DNA of 64,000 bases from Bradyrhizobium sp. 132 (GCF_023074185.1 NZ_JADPKY010000170.1:186001-250000), one strand, 5' to 3'. Shown: positions 18,058-26,889, counted from the first letter of the stretch. The notes: a model not told the origin generated them from the sequence alone. Numbers and translations: made by a program.

Positions 18058-18681
18058 GTGCCAGCCGTCCAAACCCTCGCTGATTTCCGCGCGAGCGTCG
18101 CTCAGTGCGAGAGTCTCATTGCGAATGCACATAGATTTGATGCTGCGGGAGCGCCAATCCTCCCCCAGATCGATTTGGAGCAGATCACGGTGGCGGCATT
18201 TCTAAATATGTTCATCGCTTGGGAGGCATTCCTAGAGGCATCGATTCATGAACATATGATCGGTGGTGCAACTATAGGGGGTGCACAACCCGTGCGGTAC
18301 GTCAATCCACCGAACCTTGCAGTGGCACAGAAGATGGTCACTGGGACTATGCGCTACTTCGACTTCGCCAACCACGACAACGTGCGAAAAATTGTGAATC
18401 TCTATTTTGAGAATGGATACCCGTACGAGCCTCACATCAGTTCGATTGTCTCAGAGCTGAACGACCTCAGAACCATGCGGAATGCATCTGCCCACATATC
18501 GTCAACCACTCAGCAGGCCTTAGAATCACTGGCCGGGCGGATATTCGGGGCACCGAGCCCGGATGTCTCACTGTATGCTCTTCTCACCGCGCCAGATCCC
18601 ACGTCAGCAAACGGCGACACGGTCCTCGTAACCTATAGACGAAAGCTTGATACGGCGGCGGAGTTGATTTCAAACGGCTAA
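18058..18681 (+). CDS. HEPN-domain protein (putative RNase)
   Basis: A 207-aa helical protein starting at GTG 18058, just 6 bp after the DUF262 stop codon. It contains the HEPN signature Arg141-x4-His146 in LRTMRNASAHIS, preceded by a helix with conserved-looking acidic residues (SELNDLR) and an N-terminal FIAWEAFLEASIHEHM helix as in MAE_28990/MAE_18760-type HEPN proteins. HEPN proteins of this kind are metal-independent RNases of toxin-antitoxin and abortive-infection systems. The tight coupling with DUF262 suggests they act together. Confidence 0.7.
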   Translation: MPAVQTLADFRASVAQCESLIANAHRFDAAGAPILPQIDLEQITVAAFLNMFIAWEAFLEASIHEHMIGGATIGGAQPVRYVNPPNLAVAQKMVTGTMRYFDFANHDNVRKIVNLYFENGYPYEPHISSIVSELNDLRTMRNASAHISSTTQQALESLAGRIFGAPSPDVSLYALLTAPDPTSANGDTVLVTYRRKLDTAAELISNG

Positions 18682-18769
18682 CCTTTGAGCGGTCCTATGG
18701 CCTCTTCGGCCCGATCATCGACAACGTGATCGACGTCCGCGCAGTCCGCGCCCCGTCAGGAGCAGTGAG

Positions 18770-19567
18770 ATGCAATACCGATTTCTTGCCAAGGAGCATC
18801 TCAAGAAGGCGACCTCCCTTTTGGCTACCCACGACGTTGATCAATTGCCCTATGCTTGTCTGGAACTTCGCAAGTGCATCGAAGCGCTGTCGTACGAACT
18901 CCTCACGGGCTACTTGGCCGAGGCCTCGATGAAGGTCATAGAAACTTGGCAGCCCGATAAGGTCATGAAGGAGCTAGTCCGGATTGACCCCGGAGCCGAA
19001 CGCAATTCATTCCTTCGAATGAGACGCGAGGGCACTGATGGAGGACCGTCCGGGGACTGGATGAATCTCGGCGAAGATCGGCGCCCTAAGGCTGCATGGG
19101 TCACTAAGTCGTATCACCAACTCGGCAGCTTCTTACATGTGCAAACAATCAAACAGCAGCGCGAAGGAGTGGCTTTTGATGCGGCAACGTGCCGCGACCG
19201 TGCGGTGCAGATTGCAGAAGAGCTTGCGCGAATACTGGAAGCTTCCATTTGGAACGCTAACTTTGCCGTGTCAGTCACGTTTGACTGCGCTGAATGCGAG
19301 GCCCCAATCAAGCGTCGAAGCGAGGTACTGGAGACGGGCGGCGTGATCGAATGCGGCCACTGCGGCCAACTCTATGATGCGGAGGTAGGAGGCAATGGCA
19401 GCTATTTATTTGTCCCGCATTCCTTCAGTTGGGATTGCGACGGCTGCGGCACGAAACGGGAGATCGCGCAGAGCAAGGCGCGTGACGGATTGGACGTAAG
19501 CTGTCAATGTGGAGGCCGGACGACCTTGAAACGTCAAATACAGTGGACGCTCGAAAAAATAGGCTGA
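18770..19567 (+). CDS. Zinc-ribbon protein with helical N-terminus
   Basis: A 265-aa protein of no family I recognise. The N-terminal 150 residues are helical (CLELRKCIEALSYELLTGYL; CRDRAVQIAEELARILEAS) and HEPN-like in flavour, but without a clear RxxxxH. The C-terminal part has three Cys pairs: FDCAECEAP, IECGHCGQLYD and WDCDGCGTKRE, plus SCQCGGRT, forming probable rubredoxin-type zinc ribbons. It lies 88 bp after the HEPN gene in the same direction and probably belongs to the same cluster; a nucleic-acid sensing role is speculation. Confidence 0.5.
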   Translation: MQYRFLAKEHLKKATSLLATHDVDQLPYACLELRKCIEALSYELLTGYLAEASMKVIETWQPDKVMKELVRIDPGAERNSFLRMRREGTDGGPSGDWMNLGEDRRPKAAWVTKSYHQLGSFLHVQTIKQQREGVAFDAATCRDRAVQIAEELARILEASIWNANFAVSVTFDCAECEAPIKRRSEVLETGGVIECGHCGQLYDAEVGGNGSYLFVPHSFSWDCDGCGTKREIAQSKARDGLDVSCQCGGRTTLKRQIQWTLEKIG

Positions 19568-19643
19568 TTTTCATTCGCGGAGGCGGAGTCGCGGGGGCTA
19601 TCGTTTACCGGTGCCATAAGGAAGTAGAACGCCTTAGGTGCTT

Positions 19644-22600
19644 TCATGGCGCGAGCAGGAGGTCTAGATAGCCGGTCTCGCCTAGGGTCGCGAGGTAGTT
19701 AATAGCCTCTGTGATGGCTGCGGCAGTTTTTGGCGATCCGGTCGCAAGACCGTTCGTGAATATCGAGCGCATCCCGGCGGCTTGGCTCATATAGACCCAG
19801 CGGTCGAAGCGTTGGTTCTTCACCAGAGCCGCAAGAGTCTCGGCGGCACGATCCGGAAACTTGGAAGATGCCTGCGCCAATCGATCCAATACATTGTACG
19901 GCTCGCTAGGCGCAAAGCCAGCGTGCGACATCGAGAGCGCCTGATCCATCAGCCATTCGTCCGGAATGCCTTTGCGAGAGAATAGCTGCCCCATCGCGCC
20001 GATCTCTTCACGAAACATATCGGGCTTTTCCGAGGCTTTCGCTGCTGCTAGTCGGCGGTCCCAATACGAACGTGCGCGAGCACGCAGGTCGTCGGGAAGC
20101 TGATCGGGGCGCAGCTCAAGTTGGGCACCGAGAAACCAAATTGCATGCTGACGCGGCCCTACTGGCGCTCTATCCCAAAACTGCTGAAATACATCGTCCG
20201 GAAACGCCGACTTAATATAGAGAATGACCAGATATTCGGCGAGACGATCATCGAGATGTTTGTCCCTGGCAACATTATTCTGCCCGAGCCTCTCGATCTC
20301 GTGCACATAACAAGCACGCATAGCCAAAGCGAACCCGCTCATTGGGCCGCTATCCGCGCTGAGGTGCGCAAGCCACGTAGCGTCGCGTAGAGCTTCGTCA
20401 TCGTTCGGAAAGAGAGCCGTCATTTGCTGACGTAGCCAAGCCTCTCCAAAGAACGCGAGCCAACTGAGGTATCGCCCCATGATCGCGCGGGGAATACGAC
20501 CGGCCGGAGTGCGATCAGCTAGTTCCGCTTCGAAGAGTTGACGAATGTCGGATAGCTCTTGAATGGCTTCGCGGGGCCTTTTACCGAGCTCGCCGTCTAA
20601 GTCTTTGGTGCGCCAGAAGATGAAAAGGATAGCAAGCTCGACCGAGGCGCCCCTCCATGTTGCTTGTGCCCCAAGGTGGGGCAAGCTGCTATAGCTTTCC
20701 TCGAAATTCTCCGTATCTGGATGCCGTGGGGCGGAGCGATACAGTTCGAGAACGATTTGTTGCAAAAGGTCGGTCTGCGCAAACGGAATTGCGTGGGCTC
20801 CTCGACGGAAGCCGGAAGCAAGCAATCCGATCGCAGCTTTCCGCGACCATGACCGGTCGGGATCATCTCCCTCGATGCCGCTAGGAACGTACTGAGAAGC
20901 CGGCCGGACCACGGCTTCAATCAGCGCAAGCGCACCGGTCCAATCCAAATCGGTGTTGTTATTCGAAGCGTTGGATAGCCCTTCGAGGATTGCGCGTGCA
21001 TAAATTGGCGGAAGCGAAGCAAAGCGAGCAGCGTTTGCGGAGTACGAATCTGCTCTGACCATCGCGGCATTGCGAAGGTCTTGCGCGAGCGCGGTTATCG
21101 TTTCTCGTTGGCCGCTAGAGGAGGGCCGCCACATCTCCAAGAAGGCGACAATCTCGTCCAGGGGTGCCGTTGATAGCTCCGGTGTCTCTTGAGGCCTCTG
21201 TGGAGCCTCGTACAAGCGCTGACGCCATGCTTCAGGGTCGCCGAGTCTTTCTATGCTCTCGCGTCGTGCAATGGGCAGAGCTTCCCGCCAATGCCACAGC
21301 AGATCGCGCACAAGAGATTCGTCGCGGCTTTGCTGTTCTTGAAGCGTGGGGGGCCTCTTCTCGTGTTGTTCGAAGAGTTCGATGAAGCGGCCGCGAGTTT
21401 TCTTGGGGGCTCCATCCACGCAAGCCAAGATTTCAAGCTGAATCGGCTCAGGCAAAGAGGGAAACCAAGCTCGTGCAAGCTCGCCATATTCCGCCCGACA
21501 CCATGTCTCCTCAATAAGGTCGCGATCAGTTAGCCAAGCTTGTGCTAAGTCGGGAGCACCACTTGGATTAAGAGAGAGTACGTGCAGCCCAATCCGAGTA
21601 AATATCTTTGGCGAATATTTTCGTATTTCCGACAATACGTTCGGTGTGCAAGTTGGATCAGCCTTGATGGCTAGTTGAGACGCTCTGACAAGTTCGCCAA
21701 CAAGAGAGTCAATCACGTCGTGCTTTATGCCGTGCTCGGATATCTCACCCGAAAGATAGTATGTATAGTCATGTGGCGGATTCTCACTCACTTTGCCACT
21801 GATGCGTACAGCCTGATCGAGTAAGTCGCTGATTAAAGAGACCGCGTCGACCTTGCAGACTGGAGCAATAGCCTTGACTGCATCCGGCAAGTGGTGCTCG
21901 TACATGTGTCGACTGAACAACGTAGTCAGCCTTTCGTTCTCCGCGAAGACCTTGAACACGGAGCGTGTCACGTGGAGAGCTGCATCACCTTCGTTTCCTT
22001 GGGCGAGGCTCTTGATCAAATCGTGCGGGGCTTGCGCCATGATGAAACGAGCGGCGGGCGTTAGCCATTGTTCGACGAGATCGACAAGTGGCGCGGCATC
22101 GGCCGGCGGCAAAGATGCCAAAATATCCATCCCCATCTGCTGAACGTCAGGGTGGGTGGACACCGCAATATCGCGAAGCGCCGAGACAACCAGCGTCAGC
22201 GTGCTCACATCGTGCGATTTGGCCATACGCAGAAGGTAGCGGCCCGCAGGCCATTGGCGCAGAAATAATCCGTCGTCGCCCGCCTCATCTGTCTGCGATG
22301 AGGGAGCAGCTAGCAGGTTTCGCTTTGCTAGGTGCGGTAACCAATCTGGAGTTTCCAGCTTATTGAAAAAATGCCAGAGCAATGGCAGAGCGCCGGGAAT
22401 CTCCTTTGAGAAGCTTGTTACCGCGGCGCTACGATCGTGCATTGCTATTAGCTGATCTATCCGCCGGATAAACGCCGCGTACCGGCCCTGCAGAGCGATC
22501 ATGAGGCCACGGATGGTGGTATCGAAAGGTGCTTGCCAGTTGGTCCGAAACTCATCGTCAACGACAAACGACTGATGTAGGGCGCGACCGCCATGGGCTT

Positions 22601-23042
22601 GGCTATGAATTTGAGAGATAGATTTCCAGGCCCGCGCGATATCGCCGGTCGGCGCGAGACCAAGGCGAGTCACAATTTTTTCGATTTCTTCCTTATGGCT
22701 GAGCCGCGGACGTAGCTGATTGGTCGCCCGATGAACTGCATCGTCACTGAATCCGAACGCCTTGAGTTGTTTTTTCACTTCCTCAATTCGCTTCGTCTCT
22801 TCGGGTGAGGGTGTGACCGCTACGTCCATCGGAACTTCGAGCGTTTGTCGGAGGATCGATTCCAATTCGCGCAAGGCATGAGCGGCCATCGGGCTCGATA
22901 CTCGGAGTGCAAAAACTCCAGCCGCCAAGCGGCAAAAGTCAACATAACGATCGGCAATGCGCTTACCGAGCATGCGTTGGATCAGTGTCGTCGTATTTTG
23001 CTGCTCAGGCGAAAGATCGAAAGTCTTAATAGGCTCGTCCAT
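19644..23042 (-). CDS. Large helical protein, function unknown
   Basis: An 1132-aa soluble protein with no P-loop, transmembrane segment or catalytic motif that I can see. The N-terminal 250 residues are charged and helical (EETKRIEEVKKQLKAFGFSDDAVHRA). The rest looks like irregular alpha-helical repeats (MDILASLPPADAAPLVDLVEQWL; ILEGLSNASNNNTDLDWTGALALIEAVV; TLAALVKNQRFDRWVYM), the kind found in the sensor halves of large antiphage proteins. It is encoded opposite to both neighbours, with its own promoter region facing the DUF2971 gene. Confidence 0.6.
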   Translation of the reverse strand: MDEPIKTFDLSPEQQNTTTLIQRMLGKRIADRYVDFCRLAAGVFALRVSSPMAAHALRELESILRQTLEVPMDVAVTPSPEETKRIEEVKKQLKAFGFSDDAVHRATNQLRPRLSHKEEIEKIVTRLGLAPTGDIARAWKSISQIHSQAHGGRALHQSFVVDDEFRTNWQAPFDTTIRGLMIALQGRYAAFIRRIDQLIAMHDRSAAVTSFSKEIPGALPLLWHFFNKLETPDWLPHLAKRNLLAAPSSQTDEAGDDGLFLRQWPAGRYLLRMAKSHDVSTLTLVVSALRDIAVSTHPDVQQMGMDILASLPPADAAPLVDLVEQWLTPAARFIMAQAPHDLIKSLAQGNEGDAALHVTRSVFKVFAENERLTTLFSRHMYEHHLPDAVKAIAPVCKVDAVSLISDLLDQAVRISGKVSENPPHDYTYYLSGEISEHGIKHDVIDSLVGELVRASQLAIKADPTCTPNVLSEIRKYSPKIFTRIGLHVLSLNPSGAPDLAQAWLTDRDLIEETWCRAEYGELARAWFPSLPEPIQLEILACVDGAPKKTRGRFIELFEQHEKRPPTLQEQQSRDESLVRDLLWHWREALPIARRESIERLGDPEAWRQRLYEAPQRPQETPELSTAPLDEIVAFLEMWRPSSSGQRETITALAQDLRNAAMVRADSYSANAARFASLPPIYARAILEGLSNASNNNTDLDWTGALALIEAVVRPASQYVPSGIEGDDPDRSWSRKAAIGLLASGFRRGAHAIPFAQTDLLQQIVLELYRSAPRHPDTENFEESYSSLPHLGAQATWRGASVELAILFIFWRTKDLDGELGKRPREAIQELSDIRQLFEAELADRTPAGRIPRAIMGRYLSWLAFFGEAWLRQQMTALFPNDDEALRDATWLAHLSADSGPMSGFALAMRACYVHEIERLGQNNVARDKHLDDRLAEYLVILYIKSAFPDDVFQQFWDRAPVGPRQHAIWFLGAQLELRPDQLPDDLRARARSYWDRRLAAAKASEKPDMFREEIGAMGQLFSRKGIPDEWLMDQALSMSHAGFAPSEPYNVLDRLAQASSKFPDRAAETLAALVKNQRFDRWVYMSQAAGMRSIFTNGLATGSPKTAAAITEAINYLATLGETGYLDLLLAP

Positions 23043-23207
23043 GAATGCTCCCGGTCATTCTGGGGCTGTGGATTGCGGGCTATCGGTGGTTCTTTCGGCT
23101 GCTATCAGAAGGTTGCTATGTCACGCTGCCATGTGAATCGATTCGTCAGCGAGATATTCTAGGGAAGCAACTCTCCCACTGTGCAGATTGAGGGGAAGCC
23201 AGCTTAG

Positions 23208-24068
23208 ATGCTGTACCACTATTGCACCAACAGCGCGTTCCTTTCGATCTTACAGACCAGAAGCGTTTGGTTGTCCGACTTCACACTCTCCAATGACCGG
23301 TTAGAGGGGAGATGGCTGCGCAATCTTTTGGTCGAACGCTGCACGCAGGAAGGTTTCTATCCCGTACAGATGGAAAGATTACTATCTTTCTTTGATTTGG
23401 GCGCGACTCGGCTTGGTGCTGCGGGCTTTTGTATGTCGGAGGAAGGTGACCTTCTCAGCCAGTGGCGTGCCTACGCAGGCGACGGGGGCGGCGTTTCTAT
23501 CGGTTTCTCCAAACAGCGTTTGGAAGCGCTGGCCGGCGTTCTATACGCCAGACAGTCAGGAGAAGCCCTGTCATTGCACAAGGTTGCTTACTCTAGCGAA
23601 GACCAAGCCAGCCTTGTTCAATCGATTTTGGATGACGTCGTGCACGCGGTGAAAGCCGGGGCGCTCGACACGGGAACACTATTGACCGCATTAGACGGGG
23701 ACAGGAAGGTCGAGGTCGATAAGCAATTTCGAAGCCTCACCGCGAGCTTTCTAGCTCTGCACCTCGTGCAATACCGAGTGAAGAACCCGGCTTTCCGCGA
23801 GGAGCGCGAGTGGCGATTGATCTCGCTTATCTTGTCGTATGCGACAGAAGCATCCTCGCATGGCGACCTGTCCAAGATGGATTTTCGTCCAGGACACGAC
23901 CGCATAGTTCCGTATCGCATTCTTCCGCTTGGGGAAACCGCGCCGTGCGTAATCGAGGTTGTTCTTGGACCTAAGAACATTACACCCACTCGATACATCA
24001 CGGCTGCACTTGAGCGGTATGGTTGGAAAAACGTGCCAGTCCGGATATCAGCCGCATCCTATCGATAA
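23208..24068 (+). CDS. DUF2971 domain protein
   Basis: A 286-aa protein. It begins LYHYCTNSAFLSILQTRSVWLSDFTLSNDRLEG and carries FCMSEEGDLLSQWRAYAGDGGGVSIGFS, the central signature of DUF2971, and PAFREEREWRLI later. The family has no established biochemistry; members are frequent in mobile and defence-associated loci. It is followed after 4 bp by the gene at 24073, indicating a two-gene operon at the right end of the island. Confidence 0.8.
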   Translation: MLYHYCTNSAFLSILQTRSVWLSDFTLSNDRLEGRWLRNLLVERCTQEGFYPVQMERLLSFFDLGATRLGAAGFCMSEEGDLLSQWRAYAGDGGGVSIGFSKQRLEALAGVLYARQSGEALSLHKVAYSSEDQASLVQSILDDVVHAVKAGALDTGTLLTALDGDRKVEVDKQFRSLTASFLALHLVQYRVKNPAFREEREWRLISLILSYATEASSHGDLSKMDFRPGHDRIVPYRILPLGETAPCVIEVVLGPKNITPTRYITAALERYGWKNVPVRISAASYR

Positions 24069-24072
24069 ACTT

Positions 24073-24717
24073 ATGTCGCTGAAGAGCCGTATCCCCAAAA
24101 CAACGCTCGATAGTTGGAGAACCGAACTCTCGAATTGGAACCGTGTCGATGCATTTCGTCATCGGGTGGACGAAATCCTACGACCCCTCTCGCGATCAGT
24201 TTTCTTTGGTCAAGCCGGGCTCGCGTTCTTGCGGGACGCTTGGATTGCAGGTCGCTTCGCAACGGCCCTTTCGTCGGACCTCGTTCGGTTGGCGCCTACC
24301 GAGCGACCGGACTTCGAGATACAAACGGACGGGGTGATACAGCAATTTGAGGCGACCGAGGCTGACAGGGACGGCCGCCGACGCGGGGATGAGGAAGGCA
24401 GCTTTGCTCTGGAGCCTGATCCAGTAGAACAATGGAGGGCGCGATTTGAGGCCATCCCGGCCGCGCTTGACCGAGTAGTTACCAAGAAGATCGCAAAGAA
24501 TTACCCGCCGGAAGTTGGGCTAGCGATCTACGTCAACCTAGGTTGCTATGGTGCATACGTGGACGAAGGCCTGCCGGTCCTTCAGAACGGCACCGCACCC
24601 GCGAAGGACAAGTTCAGGGCAGTGCTCGTGATGTGGGAAGGGACAGTTTACAAGCTATGGGAGGACGGGCGTCCTACCTTGGTGAAGTGGCCATATGCGA
24701 GCATGGAAGATTTTTGA
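24073..24717 (+). CDS. Small protein with nuclease-like acidic core
   Basis: A 214-aa protein from the ATG at 24073 (MSLKSRIPKTTLDSW), 4 bp after the DUF2971 gene. The middle reads TERPDFEIQTDGVIQQFEATEADRDGRR, a Pro-Asp followed about 12 residues later by Glu-x-Thr-Glu, reminiscent of PD-(D/E)XK nucleases, but without the Lys. The C-terminus YPPEVGLAIYVNLGCYG resembles the closing strand-helix of such folds. I do not recognise the family; the nuclease idea is inference. It is the last gene before the right attachment site. Confidence 0.5.
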   Translation: MSLKSRIPKTTLDSWRTELSNWNRVDAFRHRVDEILRPLSRSVFFGQAGLAFLRDAWIAGRFATALSSDLVRLAPTERPDFEIQTDGVIQQFEATEADRDGRRRGDEEGSFALEPDPVEQWRARFEAIPAALDRVVTKKIAKNYPPEVGLAIYVNLGCYGAYVDEGLPVLQNGTAPAKDKFRAVLVMWEGTVYKLWEDGRPTLVKWPYASMEDF

Positions 24718-24752
24718 AGACGTCAGCTCTCTATCCTTTGAGATACAGAGGT

Positions 24753-24838
24753 GTGTAACAAAGAATTTTCAGACTTGAAATTATCTTGCAGTTTCAATAG
24801 TATAGAGTTCGGTCGTCGCAATCCTTTCCTGGGCACCA
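24753..24838 (+). other. attR of island 1 / attL of second element
   Basis: The core at 24822-24838 is identical to the last 17 bases of tRNA-Leu (TCCTTTCCTGGGCACCA). On its island side, GTGTAACAA at 24753-24761 and GAAATTAT 24 bases after the start of that octamer block are spaced exactly as in the inverted site at 37127-37212. It is not a second tRNA, because the upstream sequence cannot form the other arms. Confidence 0.85.
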
Positions 24839-24932
24839 CCCTTTCCCTAAGCGATTGAAATTGCTGATTTGCAGGGAATTCGAGCCGCTGACCGGTACAC
24901 AATACCGGGACATAGCGCTGGTGACGTCTGGA

Positions 24933-25316
24933 ATGGCCTACATCACTTCTCGGGCTGACTGTTCCAGCCATATCTTTCGACTCAGAACGCCCGCCGATGT
25001 CCTGGCGCGCGGCGCGATGAACCGGCGCGTCCTGATCCAGTTCCCAGAGTTCATGTTCAGCCGGCCCTTCATCGCGACCGCGACGATCGGCGCAGAGATC
25101 AAATTCTCTCTGCGTACCCGCGACGATGATGTGGCGCGGTTCTGGACGAGCGTGGCGCTAGCGGAATTGAACAAGGTGTTCGCGACAATCCGCGCCGGGC
25201 CGCAACCGCTCACGCACAAGCAGCTGCTTGGTCTGTCGCGTGCCATCCATGAGCTCTACGTCGAGGCATTCCAGGATGATGATCATGGCTCGAACGACGT
25301 TTGGATAGCTCACTAG
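24933..25316 (+). pseudogene. Truncated tyrosine integrase (N-terminal fragment)
   Basis: 127 aa beginning MAYITSRADCSSHIFRLRTP. The part KFSLRTRDDDVARFWTSVAL and LTHKQLLGLSRAIHELYVEAF aligns with RFSLRTTEPSEV and LTHRQATALAGELYRVW of the intact integrase at 4442, at the same distance from the start. The reading frame ends about 130 residues in, and no core-binding or catalytic domain follows. It sits 95 bp after an att core, the same relation as the intact integrase to tRNA-Leu. Bases 25317-25538 hold no gene I can support. Confidence 0.75.
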
Positions 25317-25538
25317 GCCTTCAATCGCGCGTTGCGGAGGGGGGGCGAATAAGGGACGTCGAGCCGATCGTTCCGGGTCAGACCGCTGTCGCCCGCATGC
25401 TGGGTGAGTTATGACTTTCCTGATAGGCGTCTGGCGAAATCGTGACTTCCGCCCTGCCGGGATCAAGGATTACGAGTTCAAACTCGTCGAGCCAACCGTC
25501 CAGACCTAGCCCCGATTTTGCGGCCCGACGCTGAGACT

Positions 25539-25564
25539 GTAACCAAATCCGCAGGGCCGCCGAA
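25539..25564 (+). promoter_or_regulatory. SigF-type ECF promoter of the sigma gene
   Basis: GTAACC at 25539-25544, a 16-bp spacer, and CGAA at 25561-25564. This equals the consensus I know for Caulobacter SigF-dependent promoters (GTAACC-N16-CGAA). It implies autoregulation of the adjacent sigma factor. Transcription would start around 25571, so the first possible start codon (25568) is unlikely and ATG 25580 is preferred. Confidence 0.75.
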
Positions 25565-25579
25565 CTAATGAGACAGGGC

Positions 25580-26137
25580 ATGACGCCCCTGGAAATTGAA
25601 CTTAAGGCCCTGATGCTTGCGAGCCTGAAAGGTGATGCGGCGTCACACCGCTCGCTGCTCGACCAGTTGAGCCGCCGCCTGCGCGGCTATTACAAGGCTA
25701 AGCTCGCAGCGATCGGCAGGGATACATCGGAGGCTGAAGATCTGGTGCAGGAAGCAGTGTTGGCGGTCCACATCAAACGGCATACCTATGATCCGCGGGA
25801 GCCGTTGACGCCTTGGGTGCACGCCATCGCGCGCTACAAACTGATCGATTTTCTGCGTCGGAACCGTGGGTCGCTTGCCGACGTGCCGATCGATGCGGCC
25901 GACGAGGTCATGGCGGATGATGACCATGCCGGTACAGAAAGCACGTATGACGTAAGGCGGCTGATCGAGCGGCTGCCCGAAGGCATGCAATGCGCGATCA
26001 AGGCTGTGAAACTCGACGGATTAAACGTAGCGGAAGCCGCGAGGAGATGTGGGCTCTCCGAGTCGGGCGTAAAAGTAAACATCCACCGTGGGCTCAAAGC
26101 GCTGGCCGCATTAATTGCGCGGGAAACCCGAACATGA
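25580..26137 (+). CDS. ECF RNA polymerase sigma factor (SigF-like)
   Basis: A sigma-70 family factor of about 185 aa. Region 2 is RRLRGYYKAKLAAIGRDTSEAEDLVQEAVLAVH and DPREPLTPWVHAIARYKLIDFLRR; region 4 is LIERLPEGMQCAIKAVKLDGLNVAEAARRCGLSESGVKVNIHRGLKAL. The NrsF-type anti-sigma gene overlaps its stop codon by 4 bp. Promoters matching the SigF consensus lie directly upstream and again at 26812. In Caulobacter, SigF-NrsF responds to chromate, cadmium and oxidative stress; the same signal here is an inference. Confidence 0.92.
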   Translation: MTPLEIELKALMLASLKGDAASHRSLLDQLSRRLRGYYKAKLAAIGRDTSEAEDLVQEAVLAVHIKRHTYDPREPLTPWVHAIARYKLIDFLRRNRGSLADVPIDAADEVMADDDHAGTESTYDVRRLIERLPEGMQCAIKAVKLDGLNVAEAARRCGLSESGVKVNIHRGLKALAALIARETRT

Positions 26138-26775
26138 AAACGGATGATCTGGTCGCGCTCCTGAGTACAAATGTCGAGCCGGTCGACCGCAACGCGGTCG
26201 TTCGCACGCTGTCCATCGCAATCGCCGCAGGGACAACCGTGGCGCTTGGCATCGCCTTTGCCGGCTTGGGCTTCCGCGCCGACTTGGCGACGACCCGCGC
26301 GCTGGCTTTTCTCGCCATAAAGCTCGCATTCGCAATCGGGGTCGTCGGTCTCGCGCTGGTTTACTTGACGAGGCTGGCCCGCCCCGGCGGGGAACAAAAA
26401 ATTTCGCCCTTCCTCGTCGCGGTGCCGTTTCTCGTCATTGTGGCTCTTGCCGCCGTCAGCCTAGGGGCGGCGCCCCGCGCGCATTGGGACCGGATGATCG
26501 TGGGGGATGAATGGCTGGAATGCCTCCTCTCCATTCCGGTCATTGCGATCGTCCCCTTTGCCGTTTCAATTTGGGCCGTGCGCAAAGGTGCGCCCACAAA
26601 TCTTCGACGCGCCGGCGCGTTCGCGGGGCTCATAGCGGGAGGTGCAAGCGCAATAGCTTATGCGCTTCACTGCACGGAAGATTCGCTGCCATTTATTGCC
26701 GTCTGGTACGGCGGAACGATTGTGCTGTGCACACTGGCAGGCGCGGCGTTGGGACCACGGCTGTTGCGCTGGTGA
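26134..26775 (+). CDS. nrsF: NrsF-family anti-sigma factor (DUF1109)
   Basis: A 213-aa inner-membrane protein with about six hydrophobic helices (VVRTLSIAIAAGTTVALGIAF; FLAIKLAFAIGVVGLALVYL; FLVAVPFLVIVALAAVSL; LLSIPVIAIVPFAVSIWAV; AGAFAGLIAGGASAIAYAL; FIAVWYGGTIVLCTLAGAAL). Two Cys residues, 130 in DEWLECLL and 180 in ALHCTEDS, lie where the sensing cysteines of Caulobacter NrsF are found. It overlaps the sigma gene by ATGA, so the two are co-translated, and would hold the sigma factor at the membrane until stress. Confidence 0.9.
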   Translation: MKTDDLVALLSTNVEPVDRNAVVRTLSIAIAAGTTVALGIAFAGLGFRADLATTRALAFLAIKLAFAIGVVGLALVYLTRLARPGGEQKISPFLVAVPFLVIVALAAVSLGAAPRAHWDRMIVGDEWLECLLSIPVIAIVPFAVSIWAVRKGAPTNLRRAGAFAGLIAGGASAIAYALHCTEDSLPFIAVWYGGTIVLCTLAGAALGPRLLRW

Positions 26776-26811
26776 GTAACCGATCAAGTGGTTTCACGTC
26801 GGCGTGAGCGT

Positions 26812-26837
26812 GTAACCCGCTGACATTTGACTCCGAA
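26812..26837 (+). promoter_or_regulatory. SigF-type ECF promoter of the downstream operon
   Basis: GTAACC at 26812-26817, 16-bp spacer, CGAA at 26834-26837, the same exact pattern as at 25539-25564. It precedes the exported-protein gene at 26890 by about 50 bp, giving a normal leader with a GGAG-containing ribosome site. It marks 26890-28391 as likely target genes of the linked sigma factor. Confidence 0.75.
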
Positions 26838-26889
26838 CTCATGACCAGAAGCGCACATCACGGTGCTTCCAACATCATGGAGCCGGAAC

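Noticed and set aside
24822..24838. Possible second tRNA-Leu at the island end
   Set aside because: Only the 3' 17 bases match; no D-arm, anticodon arm or acceptor 5' strand precede them.
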